A stretch of 64,000 nt of DNA from Acuticoccus sediminis. Its GTDB lineage: Bacteria > Pseudomonadota > Alphaproteobacteria > Rhizobiales > Amorphaceae. Where the stretch lies: contig NZ_QHHQ01000002.1 of assembly GCF_003258595.1 (NCBI RefSeq), forward strand, positions 1,116,001 to 1,180,000. The letters run 5' to 3'. Numbering within the stretch: position 1 is the first letter of the stretch; the number at the start of each line of letters is the position of its first letter. Under the pieces are notes generated by a model, which saw nothing but the letters and a program-made list of their open reading frames with translations, was not told where the DNA came from and searched no databases. The position numbers were made by a program, and so were the translations under genes. Below, one piece after another: positions 7,370-17,200 of the stretch.

Positions 7370-9370
7370 ATGGCGATTCTCGGCTACCTCCTGGGCGCGC
7401 TGACGCCGTTCAACCTCATGCTGGCGCTCGCCGGCGTGGTTCTCGGCACCATCGTGGGCGCCCTCCCCGGGCTCTCCGCGACCATGGCGGTGGCCGTGCT
7501 CGTCCCGTTCACCTTCACCATGGATCCCGCCGCGGGCCTCATCGCCCTCGGCGCGATCTACACCGGCGCGATCTACGGCGGCGCCTACGCCGCCATCCTC
7601 GTCAATACCCCGGGCACCCCCTCCGCCATCGCGACCACCTTCGACGGGTTCCCGATGGCGCGGCGGGGCGACGGCGGCCTCGCCATCTCGCTCGCCACCA
7701 TCGCCTCGGTGGTAGGCGGCGTCGTCGGCGCGATCAGCCTCCTGCTGCTCGCCCCGCCGCTCGCCAAGGTGGCGCTCGCCTTCGGCCCGACGGAATATTT
7801 CTGGCTCGCCATCTTCGGCCTGACGCTCATCGCCGCGCTCTCGGTCGGCAACACGCTGAAGGGGCTGATCGGCGCGTGCCTCGGCCTCTTCCTGTCGATG
7901 GTGGGTGTCGCGGTCGTCGGCGGAGACGTGCGCTACACGCTCGGCATGCAGCGCTTCCTCGGCGGCGTCGACCTCACCTCGGCGATCATCGGCCTCTACT
8001 GCATTCCCGTCATCCTCGACCTCGTCGCGACGCGCGACCCGCATCTGCAGCCGGCGGAGACCGGGGGCCTGCGCCTCGGCGAGAGCTGGCGGATGGCCTG
8101 GGCGCAGAAGTTCAACGTCATCCGATCGTCGATCATCGGGACGGTCATCGGCATCCTGCCGGGCGCGGGCGGGTCCATCGCCGGCCTCGTCTCCTACACC
8201 GAGGCGCGGCGCGCCTCGAAGACGCCCGAGCGGTTCGGCAAGGGCGCGCCGGAAGGCGTCGTCGCCACGGAGGCGGCCAATAACGCGACGGTGGGCGGCG
8301 GCTTCATCCCGACGCTTGTCCTCGGCATTCCCGGCACGCCGCCGGACGCGATCATCCTCGGCGCCCTCCTGGTGCAGGGGATCAAGATCGGCCCGACGCT
8401 GTTCAGCACCGAGGCCGGCGTCGTCTACACCTTCATCTGGGGCCTCCTGATCGCGACGCTGCTGATGCTCCCGGCGGGGCTGTTGATCGGCCGCTACGCC
8501 TACGGCTCGATGATGAAGATCCCGAAGGCGGTGCTGGCGCCGACCGTGGCGCTCCTCACCGTGATCGGCTCGTTCGCGATCCACTCCAACGTCGACGACG
8601 TGCAGACGATGGTCGGGCTCGGCCTCATCGCCTGGGTGCTGGCGCGCTACGGCTTCGCCCCGTCCCCCATCGTGCTGGGCCTCGTCCTGGGGCAGATCGC
8701 CGAGCAGGGGTTCGTGCAGACCTACCTGATCGGCAACGCCTCCAACCGGCTGAGCGAGATGTTCTTCGGCCGGCCGATCAGCATCGGCATCATCATCGCC
8801 GCCGTCGTGACGCTCGCCTATCCGATCCTCGCCGAGCGCCTCGCGCGGCGCAGGGCCGCCCGCACCGCCGCCGCCACCCCGGCGGCAGCGGCACCCGCGG
8901 CGGGCGCGTCGGCGCGCGGGCGGGACGTGCCGGGCATGATCCTCAGCGCGTGCTTCGTCCTCCTCGGCCTCCTCATCGTCTTCGGGGCGCGCGGGCTCTC
9001 CGCGCTCGGCTCGGTGTTCCCGACGACCATCGGCCTCGCGCTGATCGTCTTCTCGCTCGCCTTCATAGGCCTCGGCCTCGCCGGCCGCACCGCCGCGCCG
9101 GCGCCGCGGGCGGAGGGCGAGGGCGGCGCGCGGCACCGGATCGCGCTCGCGGCGATCATGGTCATCTGGGTCCTTCTGCTGCCGGTCGTCGGCTTCTTCG
9201 TGACGAGCCTCGCCGCGTTCTTCGTCATCATGGCGGTCGCCGACTACGACCGCCCCGGCTGGCGCACCTGGTTCGTCTGGATCCTCGCCGGGACGGCGAT
9301 CGTCGCCGGCTTCTGGTGGCTCATGTCCAACGTTTTGCTGCTGCGGATGCCGGCCGGCCTCCTCTTCTGA
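7370..9370 (+). CDS. TctA-TctB fusion permease of a tripartite tricarboxylate transporter
   Basis: Inner-membrane permease of 666 residues. Residues 1 to about 490 are a complete large TctA subunit (GALPGLSATMAVAVLVPFTF, IYGGAYAAILVNTPGTPSAI, GFIPTLVLGIPGTPPDAI). An Ala/Arg-rich linker (about 488-515) is followed by a TctB-like small subunit of four helices (about 520-666) that ends in WLMSNVLLLRMPAGLLF. TctA and TctB are usually separate genes, so the fusion replaces the small subunit; no separate tctB is seen nearby. It starts 16 bases after the tctC-like gene and forms one operon with it. Confidence 0.92.
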   Translation: MAILGYLLGALTPFNLMLALAGVVLGTIVGALPGLSATMAVAVLVPFTFTMDPAAGLIALGAIYTGAIYGGAYAAILVNTPGTPSAIATTFDGFPMARRGDGGLAISLATIASVVGGVVGAISLLLLAPPLAKVALAFGPTEYFWLAIFGLTLIAALSVGNTLKGLIGACLGLFLSMVGVAVVGGDVRYTLGMQRFLGGVDLTSAIIGLYCIPVILDLVATRDPHLQPAETGGLRLGESWRMAWAQKFNVIRSSIIGTVIGILPGAGGSIAGLVSYTEARRASKTPERFGKGAPEGVVATEAANNATVGGGFIPTLVLGIPGTPPDAIILGALLVQGIKIGPTLFSTEAGVVYTFIWGLLIATLLMLPAGLLIGRYAYGSMMKIPKAVLAPTVALLTVIGSFAIHSNVDDVQTMVGLGLIAWVLARYGFAPSPIVLGLVLGQIAEQGFVQTYLIGNASNRLSEMFFGRPISIGIIIAAVVTLAYPILAERLARRRAARTAAATPAAAAPAAGASARGRDVPGMILSACFVLLGLLIVFGARGLSALGSVFPTTIGLALIVFSLAFIGLGLAGRTAAPAPRAEGEGGARHRIALAAIMVIWVLLLPVVGFFVTSLAAFFVIMAVADYDRPGWRTWFVWILAGTAIVAGFWWLMSNVLLLRMPAGLLF

Positions 9371-9383
9371 CTTCGGAGAACTC

Positions 9384-10460
9384 ATGCGAACGCACAAGAT
9401 TGCCGCGATACCGGGCGACGGCATCGGGGTGGAAGTGGTCGACGCCAGCCTCGAGGTGCTCGACGTGCTGGCGAGCCGCGACGGCAGTTTCGCCCTCGAC
9501 GTCGAGCACTTCGACTGGGGCACCGACCGCTACAAGAAGACCGGCGCCTTCATGCCGGCCGACGGCGCCGACCAGCTCCGCGCCTTCGATGCCATCCTGT
9601 TCGGTGCCGTCGGTGCGCCGGACGTGGCCGACCACCTCACCCTGTGGGGCCTGCGCCTTGCCATCTGCCAGCCGCTGGACCAGTACGCCAACGTGCGCCC
9701 GACCCGCGTGCTGCCAGGCATCAGGAGCCCGCTGCGGCACGTCGAGGGGCCGGAGCTCGACTGGGTGATCGTGCGCGAGAACTCGGAGGGCGAGTATGCC
9801 GGCCAGGGCGGCCGCTCGCACCCTGGCCTGCCGCTCGAGATCGCGACCGACGTCTCCATCTTCACCCGCGCCGGGGTGGAGCGGATCATGCGCTTCGCCT
9901 TCCGCCTCGCCCAGTCGCGCCCGCGCAAGCTCCTGACGGTGGTGACCAAGTCCAACGCGCAGCGGCACGGCATGGTCCTTTGGGACCAGATCGCCGCCGA
10001 GGTGGCGCGCGACTTCCCCGACGTCACCTGGGACAAGATGCTGGTCGACGCGATGACCGTGCGCATGACGCTGAAGCCCGGCTCGCTCGACACCATCGTC
10101 GCCACGAACCTCCACGCCGACATCCTCTCGGACCTCGCCGCCGCGCTCGCCGGCTCCATCGGTGTCGCGCCGACCGCGAACCTCAACCCGGAGCGCGAGA
10201 CGCCGTCGATGTTCGAGCCCATCCACGGCTCGGCCTTCGACATCACCGGCAAGGGCATCGCCAACCCCGTGGCGACGTTCTGGACCGCGGCGATGATGCT
10301 CGACCACCTCGGCGAGAAGCCCGCCTCCGAGCGGCTGATGCACGCGGTGGAAACCGTGACCGCCGATCCGGCGCTGCACACGCCCGATCTCGGTGGTAAG
10401 GCGACGACGCGAGACGTCACCGACGCGATGATCAGCGCGATCCGTGGCCGCAACGACTGA
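9384..10460 (+). CDS. Tartrate dehydrogenase/decarboxylase-type isopropylmalate dehydrogenase family enzyme (first copy)
   Basis: NAD-dependent beta-decarboxylating dehydrogenase of 358 residues. Family motifs are clear: KIAAIPGDGIGVEVV at the N-terminus, the substrate-binding VRENSEGEYAGQ near residue 130, the catalytic-Lys region VTKSNAQRHG, metal-binding Asp residues in NLHADILSDLAAAL, and FEPIHGSAFDITGKGIANP for NAD. RENSEGEY rather than the leucine-pathway signature favours tartrate/malate substrates (TtuC-like). It lies between the TTT permease and a near-adjacent paralog in the tartrate operon. The exact substrate stereochemistry is not readable. Confidence 0.88.
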   Translation: MRTHKIAAIPGDGIGVEVVDASLEVLDVLASRDGSFALDVEHFDWGTDRYKKTGAFMPADGADQLRAFDAILFGAVGAPDVADHLTLWGLRLAICQPLDQYANVRPTRVLPGIRSPLRHVEGPELDWVIVRENSEGEYAGQGGRSHPGLPLEIATDVSIFTRAGVERIMRFAFRLAQSRPRKLLTVVTKSNAQRHGMVLWDQIAAEVARDFPDVTWDKMLVDAMTVRMTLKPGSLDTIVATNLHADILSDLAAALAGSIGVAPTANLNPERETPSMFEPIHGSAFDITGKGIANPVATFWTAAMMLDHLGEKPASERLMHAVETVTADPALHTPDLGGKATTRDVTDAMISAIRGRND

Positions 10461-10472
10461 CAAGGAAGACCC

Positions 10473-11546
10473 ATGCGTGACAATCGGCTGAAGATCGCCG
10501 TCATCGCCGGAGACGGCATCGGCAAGGAGGTCGTCCCCGAGGGCCTTCGCGTCCTCGAGGCGGCCGCCAGGAAGTACGACGTCGACCTTCAGTTCGACGA
10601 GTTCGACTTCGCCTCCTGCGACTACTACGCCAAGCACGGACGGATGATGCCGGAGGACTGGAAGGCGCAGATCGGCGGGCACGACGCGATCTTCTTCGGC
10701 GCGGTCGGCTGGCCCGCCACGGTGCCGGACCACGTCTCCCTGTGGGGCTCGCTGCTGCACTTCCGCCGCGACTTCGACCAGTACATCAACCTGCGCCCCG
10801 CGCGGCTGATGCCGGGCGTCTCCTCGCCGCTCGCCGGGCGCGGGCCGGGCGACATCGACATGTGGATCGTGCGCGAGAACACCGAGGGTGAATACTCGTC
10901 CGTCGGCGGCAAGATGTATCCCGACACCGACCGCGAGATCGTCATGCAGGAGACGGTCATGAGCCGCGTCGGCGTCGACCGCGTGCTGCGCTACGCGTTC
11001 GAACTGGCCCAGACGCGGCCGCGCAAGAAGCTGACGTCGGCCACCAAGTCCAACGGCATCGCCATCACGATGCCCTACTGGGACGAGCGGGTGGAGGAGA
11101 TGGCGAAGAACTACCCGGACGTCACCTGGGACAAGTACCACATCGACATCCTGACCGCGCACTTCGTGCTCAATCCGGACCGGTTCGACGTGGTGGTCGC
11201 CTCCAACCTCTTCGGCGACATCCTCTCCGACCTCGGCCCCGCCTGCACCGGGACGATCGGCATCGCCCCGTCCGGCAACATCAATCCGGAGAAGAACCAT
11301 CCGTCCCTGTTCGAACCGGTGCACGGCTCGGCGCCGGACATCGCCGGTCTGGGCGTCGCGAACCCGATCGGCCAGATCTGGGCCGGCGCGATGATGCTGG
11401 AGCACCTCGGCCATACCGACGCCGCCGCCGGCATCCTCGCCGCCATCGAGAGTGTCCTCGCCGAGAAGGCTCTGCGCACGCGCGACCTCGGCGGCGCCGC
11501 CGACACGGTGACGTGCGGCAAGGCCATCGCCGACGCCCTCGCCTGA
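10473..11546 (+). CDS. Tartrate dehydrogenase/decarboxylase-type isopropylmalate dehydrogenase family enzyme (second copy)
   Basis: Second paralog, 357 residues, 12 bases after the first. It has KIAVIAGDGIGKEVVPEG, VRENTEGEYSSVGG, TSATKSNGIAITMPYW, NLFGDILSDLGPACTG, and FEPVHGSAPDIAGLGVANP. It differs from the upstream copy in the substrate loop (NTEGEYSSVGGKMY) and is as close to characterised tartrate dehydrogenase/D-malate dehydrogenase proteins as the first. Two such enzymes in tandem may split substrates (for example meso/L-tartrate against D-malate), or form a heteromer; this is inference. Operon with tarD downstream. Confidence 0.88.
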   Translation: MRDNRLKIAVIAGDGIGKEVVPEGLRVLEAAARKYDVDLQFDEFDFASCDYYAKHGRMMPEDWKAQIGGHDAIFFGAVGWPATVPDHVSLWGSLLHFRRDFDQYINLRPARLMPGVSSPLAGRGPGDIDMWIVRENTEGEYSSVGGKMYPDTDREIVMQETVMSRVGVDRVLRYAFELAQTRPRKKLTSATKSNGIAITMPYWDERVEEMAKNYPDVTWDKYHIDILTAHFVLNPDRFDVVVASNLFGDILSDLGPACTGTIGIAPSGNINPEKNHPSLFEPVHGSAPDIAGLGVANPIGQIWAGAMMLEHLGHTDAAAGILAAIESVLAEKALRTRDLGGAADTVTCGKAIADALA

Positions 11547-11586
11547 CGTCCGACCAACCGACGACCGACACGCCAAGGACCCGAAC

Positions 11587-12750
11587 ATGCGTATCACCGA
11601 GATCCGCGAGAAGACGGCTTCGATCGCCTCGCCGATCGCCAACGCCTACATCGACTTCTCCAAGATGACCTGCTCCGTGGTGGCGGTCGTCACCGATGTG
11701 GTGCGGGACGGCAAGCCGGTCGTCGGCTACGGCTTCAACTCGAACGGCCGTTACGGCCAGGGCCCCCTGATGCGCGACCGGTTCATCCCGCGCCTCATGG
11801 AGGCCGACCCCGCGACCCTGATCGACGAGGCGAACGACAACCTCGACCCGTTCGCGATCTGGGACACGATGATGAAGAACGAGAAGCCGGGCGGTCACGG
11901 CGAGCGCTCGGTCGCGGTCGGCACCATCGACATGGCCGTGTGGGACGCCGTCGCAAAGATCGCCGGCGTCCCCCTCTGGCGTCTGCTGGCGGACCGCTAC
12001 CGCGGCGGCGCCGCCGATGACAGCGTCTGGGTCTACGCGGCCGGCGGCTACTACTATCCCGGCAAGGACCACTCCCAGCTCAAGGCCGAGATGCAGGGCT
12101 ATCTCGACCGCGGCTACGACGTGGTGAAGATGAAGATCGGCGCCGTCCCGCTCGCCGAAGACATCGAGCGGATCGAGGCGGTGCTCGAGGTCGTCGGCGA
12201 GGGACGTCGCCTCGCGGTCGACGCCAACGGCCGCTTCGACCTTGCGACCGCCCTCGCCTACGCCGAGGCGCTCGAGCCGTACGGCCTCTTCTGGTACGAG
12301 GAGGCCGGCGACCCGCTCGACTACGACCTGCAGGCCAAGCTCGCCGGGGTCTACAGCGGGCCGCTCGCCACCGGCGAGAACCTCTTCAGCCACCAGGACG
12401 CCCGCAACCTGCTGCTTTACGGCGGGATGCGGCCGGACCGGGATTTCCTGCAGTTCGATTGCGCCCTCTCCTACGGCCTCGTCGAATACCTGCGCACGCT
12501 GAAGGTCATGGAGGAGCTCGGCTGGTCGCCGCGCCGCGTGGTGCCGCACGGCGGCCACCAGATGTCGCTCAACATCGCCGCCGGCCTCGGCCTCGGCGGC
12601 AACGAGAGCTATCCGGACGTCTTCCAGCCCTTCGGCGGCTTCGCCGACGGCATCGCCGTCGAGAACAGCCAGGTCGGTCTGCCCCAGATCCCCGGCGTCG
12701 GCTTCGAGGCGAAATCGAAGCTGATCGCGGTGATGCGCGACCTCGCCTGA
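11587..12750 (+). CDS. tarD: D(-)-tartrate dehydratase (enolase superfamily, mandelate racemase subgroup)
   Basis: Converts D-tartrate to oxaloacetate, Mg-dependent. The 387 residues match the TarD family known from Bradyrhizobium along nearly the full length: NAYIDFSKMT, FNSNGRYGQG, GHGERSVAVGTIDMAVWDA, and QFDCALSYGLVEYLRTL. The KxK motif (K181-M-K183) supplies one catalytic base and PHGGHQ (H321) the other; metal ligands lie in VDANGRFD, WYEEAGDPLD and ATGENL. The ATG at 11587 agrees with the family N-terminus. It is the last gene of the TTT/tartrate operon and gives the best evidence for the pathway substrate. Oxaloacetate enters central metabolism directly. Confidence 0.92.
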   Translation: MRITEIREKTASIASPIANAYIDFSKMTCSVVAVVTDVVRDGKPVVGYGFNSNGRYGQGPLMRDRFIPRLMEADPATLIDEANDNLDPFAIWDTMMKNEKPGGHGERSVAVGTIDMAVWDAVAKIAGVPLWRLLADRYRGGAADDSVWVYAAGGYYYPGKDHSQLKAEMQGYLDRGYDVVKMKIGAVPLAEDIERIEAVLEVVGEGRRLAVDANGRFDLATALAYAEALEPYGLFWYEEAGDPLDYDLQAKLAGVYSGPLATGENLFSHQDARNLLLYGGMRPDRDFLQFDCALSYGLVEYLRTLKVMEELGWSPRRVVPHGGHQMSLNIAAGLGLGGNESYPDVFQPFGGFADGIAVENSQVGLPQIPGVGFEAKSKLIAVMRDLA

Positions 12751-12758
12751 CCCTCGGA

Positions 12759-12783
12759 CTCGCGGCACCCCTTTCGCCGCGAG
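12759..12783 (+). terminator. Hairpin after tarD, candidate terminator
   Basis: CTCGCGGC (12759-12766) and GCCGCGAG (12776-12783) form a perfect 8-bp stem with a 9-base loop, 9 bases after the tarD stop. No T-tract follows, so intrinsic termination is only plausible; it would end the tartrate operon before the next gene. Confidence 0.5.
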
Positions 12784-12948
12784 CCTCCCCGCCGCACCCT
12801 CGGGCTGGACCCCTGTCCAGCGATCCAAGCGAGTTGAACGCACCGATCCGGTCGCGTCGATGCGGCTTGCGCGTTATTTGCATGCAGTCTTCACCGCGCC
12901 GGCCGATCGGGTAGTTTGGCGCGCACTCGAGGTTTGGGATTCGGTTTC

Positions 12949-14238
12949 ATGGACGCAATGGCACGACTGACGGCGATCGTCGGCGGTACGATGGTTCTCC
13001 TGCGGCGCAGGAGCGCCCCGAAGACCCATGCGATCGGGCAGACGCCGGCCATCCCCGAGGCGAAGACGCAAGGCATCATGACGCTGAAGATGCCCTCCGC
13101 GCACGGGTGGGAGCCGGGACACCTGCCGACCGTCGCGCCGGGCCTCAAGGTCAACGCCTTCGCCGAGAAGCTCGACCATCCCCGCTGGATCGAGGTGCTG
13201 CCGAACGGTGACGTGCTGATCGCCGAGTCCAAGCAGCGCCCGCGCCCGCCCCGCAGCTTCATGGACCGCGCCACGATCGCCACGATGGCGCGCGCCCGGG
13301 CCATCGGCGACAGCGCCGACCGCATCACCCTGTGGCGCGACGCGGACGGCGACGGCGTCGCCGAGACGCGCACCGTCTTCGTGGAGAACCAGAACCAGCC
13401 GTTCGGCATGGCGCTCGTCGACGGCACGTTCTACGTCGGCAACACCGACGGCGTCGTCGCCTTCGACTACCGGGACGGGATGACCGCCCTCGAGGGGCCA
13501 GGTCGCAAGATCGTCGACTTCAAGCCGGGCGGCCACTGGACGCGCAGCCTCATCGTCTCGCCGGACCGCACCAAAATCTACGCCGGCGTCGGCTCGCTCA
13601 CCAACATCGGCGACAACGGCATGGAGGAGGAGGAAGGCCGCGCGGCGATCTGGGAGATCGACATCGCGAGCGGCAAGGCGCGCGTCTTCGCCTCCGGCCT
13701 GCGCAACGCGGTCGGCATGGCCTGGGAGCCGACCACCGGCGCGCTCTGGACCGTCGTCAACGAGCGCGACGGCCTCGGCGACGAGACGCCGCCCGACTAC
13801 CTCACCTCGGTGCAGGACGGCGGCTTTTACGGCTGGCCCTACTGCTACTGGGGCAAGACCGTCGACGACCGCGTCCCGCAGGACGCGGCGATGGTCGCGA
13901 AGGCGATCCAGCCGGACTACGCCCTCGGCGGGCACACCGCCTCCCTCGGCCTCTGCTGGATGCCGGCGGGCACGCTGAAGGGGTTCGGCGACGGCATGGT
14001 GATCGGCCAGCACGGCTCGTGGAACCGCTCCACGCTGTCTGGCTACAGGATGATCTTCGTGCCGTTCGAGAACGGCCGACCGTCCGGCCCGCCGCGGGAC
14101 ATCCTGAGCGGCTTCCTCTCGGCGGACGAGAAGCTCGCCTATGGCCGGCCCGTCGGCGTCGCCATCGGCGCCGACGGCAAGTCGCTGCTCATGGCGGACG
14201 ACGTCGGCGACATCATCTGGCGCGTCACCGACGCCTGA
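12949..14238 (+). CDS. PQQ-dependent sugar dehydrogenase-like protein (sorbosone dehydrogenase family)
   Basis: Beta-propeller oxidoreductase of about 429 residues that would oxidise an aldose or sorbosone, using PQQ, in the periplasm. Family landmarks are LDHPRWIEVLPNGDVLIAE near residue 75, a Ca-site-like DADGDGVAE, SGLRNAVGMAWEP, GGFYGWPYCYWG and QHGSWNRSTLSGY. The short hydrophobic N-terminus (LTAIVGGTMVLL) may be an anchor or a poor signal. ATG 12949 is chosen over the TTG at 12916 and a second ATG at 12958. It stands alone: hairpin-bounded upstream, convergent with the autotransporter downstream. Confidence 0.87.
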   Translation: MDAMARLTAIVGGTMVLLRRRSAPKTHAIGQTPAIPEAKTQGIMTLKMPSAHGWEPGHLPTVAPGLKVNAFAEKLDHPRWIEVLPNGDVLIAESKQRPRPPRSFMDRATIATMARARAIGDSADRITLWRDADGDGVAETRTVFVENQNQPFGMALVDGTFYVGNTDGVVAFDYRDGMTALEGPGRKIVDFKPGGHWTRSLIVSPDRTKIYAGVGSLTNIGDNGMEEEEGRAAIWEIDIASGKARVFASGLRNAVGMAWEPTTGALWTVVNERDGLGDETPPDYLTSVQDGGFYGWPYCYWGKTVDDRVPQDAAMVAKAIQPDYALGGHTASLGLCWMPAGTLKGFGDGMVIGQHGSWNRSTLSGYRMIFVPFENGRPSGPPRDILSGFLSADEKLAYGRPVGVAIGADGKSLLMADDVGDIIWRVTDA

Positions 14239-14259
14239 GGTCCGCCGAACGCGGACACG

Positions 14260-14296
14260 CCGGCCGCCCCGCGGCGACCGGCCCGGGGCGCGCCGG
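14260..14296. terminator. Hairpin between convergent genes, candidate bidirectional terminator
   Basis: CCGGC+CGCCCCG (14260-14271) pairs with CGGGGCG (14284-14290) and GCCGG (14292-14296), giving a 12-bp stem with a single-base bulge and a 12-base loop. It fills the gap between the sugar dehydrogenase stop and the autotransporter stop on the other strand. No T-tract on either side. Confidence 0.5.
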
Positions 14297-17200
14297 TCAG
14301 AAGCGCACGTCGAGACGGGCCATGCCGCCGACGCTGGTCGAGTGCTCGGAGAAGGCCGTGTCGCCTTCGAGCGACAGGGTGACGTTCTTGCCGAAGCCGA
14401 CCTTCACGCCGGCCGAGAGGGCCGCGGCGAAGCGGTCCTGGTCGAGCACCGACTGGAGGCCGTCGAGGCTGCCGGCGACCGCGTCGACATGGTTGGAGAC
14501 CACCTTGTGGTCCGGGTCGGTCAGCGAGGTCGGCACGCTCGCCCGGACGTAGGCCAGCACCGGGTTCTTGTTGACCTCGAACGCCCGGCCCACCTCGAGC
14601 CCGGGAGTGAGGTAGACGTTGGTCTCCTCGACCGCGTTCATCCGCCAGTTGGACGGGCCGGACCCCTTCTCGGTGTAGCTGTCCTGCCAGTTGTGCGTCA
14701 GCGCCAGCGCCACGGAGGGCTTGGCGTAGAAGCCCGCCTCGTTCTGCAGCGTCGCAAAGATGCGACCCTCGCCGGACAGGAACCATGCATTGAAGTTGGA
14801 CGAGGCGCGGTAGCGCGTGCCGCCGCTGGTGTAGAAGCGGGAATAGTCGAAGTTCGACAGGCCGCCGGCGATCGTGCCGGAGACGGTGAAGATGCCGATC
14901 TCGCGCTTCAGCGCCGCGGCGATCCCGTAGACGTCGGCGTCCTGGTCGAAGTTGTCCCCGTCGACCCAGAGGTGCTCGTACTGCGCGCCCACCTCGAGGA
15001 AGGTCCGGTCGAGGATCTCGCGCTGCCCCGCCACCGCGAGGCCGAGCGTCTTCTCCTCGTATGACGGCGCGCGGTCCATGCCGGAGTGGTGGCTGTATCC
15101 GCCGATGCCCTGCGCCCAGGCGCAGTTGTGCTGGCTGAAGAGGCGCTCGCCGCTGCGCGGGTCGATGGTCGGGCAGCTCTGCACCAGGTCATGCAGGGCC
15201 AGCGCGCTCTTCACCGAGCGCGCGGACGCGATCAGGCTCTCCTCCGGCGAATGCTCCTCGTAGAGCTTTTCGAGCGCCCGGCCGGTCCTGGCGTTGAGGA
15301 AGTCGTTCGCGGCCATGTCGAACGCGTCGACGAGGCTTGCCGGCATCGCCCCGCGTCCGCCGTTCACCGCCCGGTTCTTGGCGATGAAGTAGTCGGCGTA
15401 GTCCGACGCCGTCCCGCTCAGGCTCACCCCGCTCGACTGGCCGGAATAGTCGATCTTGTAACCGGCATCGAGCGTCGAGGCGTTCGGGCTGATGGTCCAC
15501 ACCGCGGTCGGTGTCGTGAGCGTGTAGGGCGTATCGGTCGCGGTGCCGCTGTCCGTCATCTGGACATCGCCGCCGTTGAGGACAACGAGCTCCAGGGTGC
15601 CGGTGTCGCCGTCCTGCACCCCGGTGCCGCTGACCCAGTTGAACGCGATCGACGGGGCCTCGACGCTCGCCGTCGCGGTGGTGCCGGACGGTTGCGTGAT
15701 GTTGATGACGTCGCCGTCGACATTGTAGCTGCCGTCGTCGAGCTGCACGCCGCCGACGTCGACCGAGAACGTGCCGCCGGCGACGCTCGCGAAGCTGTCC
15801 GTGACGATCGTCGAGGTGCCGATGGTGCCGAAGCCGTAGGCCGACATGGAGCCTTCGTTGAGGAAGGACGCGCCGAACTGCGTGCCGAGGCTCACCTTGT
15901 CGCCGAGCGAGAGCTTGCCGCCCGCCGCATTGTGCAGGCTGTTGACGTGGCCGTCGCTGAGCTGGATCGCGCCGGAGAGCGTTCCCGTGTTGGTGATCTG
16001 CAGCGCGCCGCCGTCCGAGTGGATCACGTAGGCCGTGCTCGACGCGCTCGTCAGCGTGCCGTTGTTGGTGATCGTGTTGGAGTAGCTGACCGTGCCGTCA
16101 CCGGCGAGGATGCTGCGCCCGCCCAGAAGGCCGATGACCTCGGCCACGTTGGCGTCGGACGAGGTGACGGAGGCGTCCTCGTCGATGGTGATCTGGACGA
16201 TGCCGCGGCCGTTGGTGTTGCCCTGGCTGTCGTTGGTGCCGCTCTCGGCCGCCTGGGCGAGGATCGCGCGGCTGCCGCTGCCGGCCGCCGTCACCGACCC
16301 GCTGACGGTGATGCCGACGCCGCCGGAGTAGCTGGCGCCATCGTCGCCGGAAACGCTCTGGGCGAAGATCGCCACCGCATCGTCGCCCTTGACCCCGACG
16401 GAGCCGTCCACCGTCACGGTGACGACGCCGCCGTCGCCCGCTCCGCTCTCGCTGCCGATCCGGCCGGTGCCGTCGCCTTCGGAGAGCTCGCCCTCCGCGC
16501 CACCCGCGCCGCCCACCGACTGGGCGAAGATCGCGTGGGCGTACTTGCCGGACGTGGTGACGGAGCCGCCGGTCTCGACGGTGACCGTGACAGCACCGCC
16601 GGCGCCGCCGACGACGGTGCTCGAATCGTCGTCGCTGCTTGAGCTGTCGCTGGAGGAGTCGTTGTCGCTGATGACGCCGGTGCCGATGACGGACGGGAGC
16701 GCGGTGAGCTCCGCGGCGAGGACGGTCGCGACGTCGCCGCCGGAGCCGCCGCCGCCGCCCACCGACTGCGCGAAGATGCCCATCGCCTTCGCGCCCCGCG
16801 TGGTGATCGCGCCGAAGTTGTCGACCGTGACGGAGCCGCCGGCGCCGCCGCCGCCGCCCGCGCCGCTCACGGTGATCGTGTCGACGAGGCCCTGCGAACC
16901 GGCGCCGCTCGCGCCGCCGCCGCCGCCGATCGACTGCGCGAACACTGCGGCCGCGCTTTCACCGATGGTGGAGAGGGTGCCGTTGTTGGTCACCGTGACG
17001 TCGCCGCCGGTGCCGGCCGCACCGTCCTTGCCGCCGATTTCGATGTCGTGCTTCTTGATCGAGCGGGCCTTCTTCTCGGCCTCTTCCTCGCTGCCGGTCA
17101 GCTTCTTGTAGTATTTCTTCAGCTTCTCGTAGTTCTCTTTGACCTTCTTGACCTTCTCGCCGTCGTCTTTGATCTTGGCGATCCAGCCGGTGGCGCCCGC

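Noticed and set aside
9321-11642. 773-codon minus-strand frame opposite the two dehydrogenases
   Set aside because: Antisense shadow; the plus strand has all family motifs.
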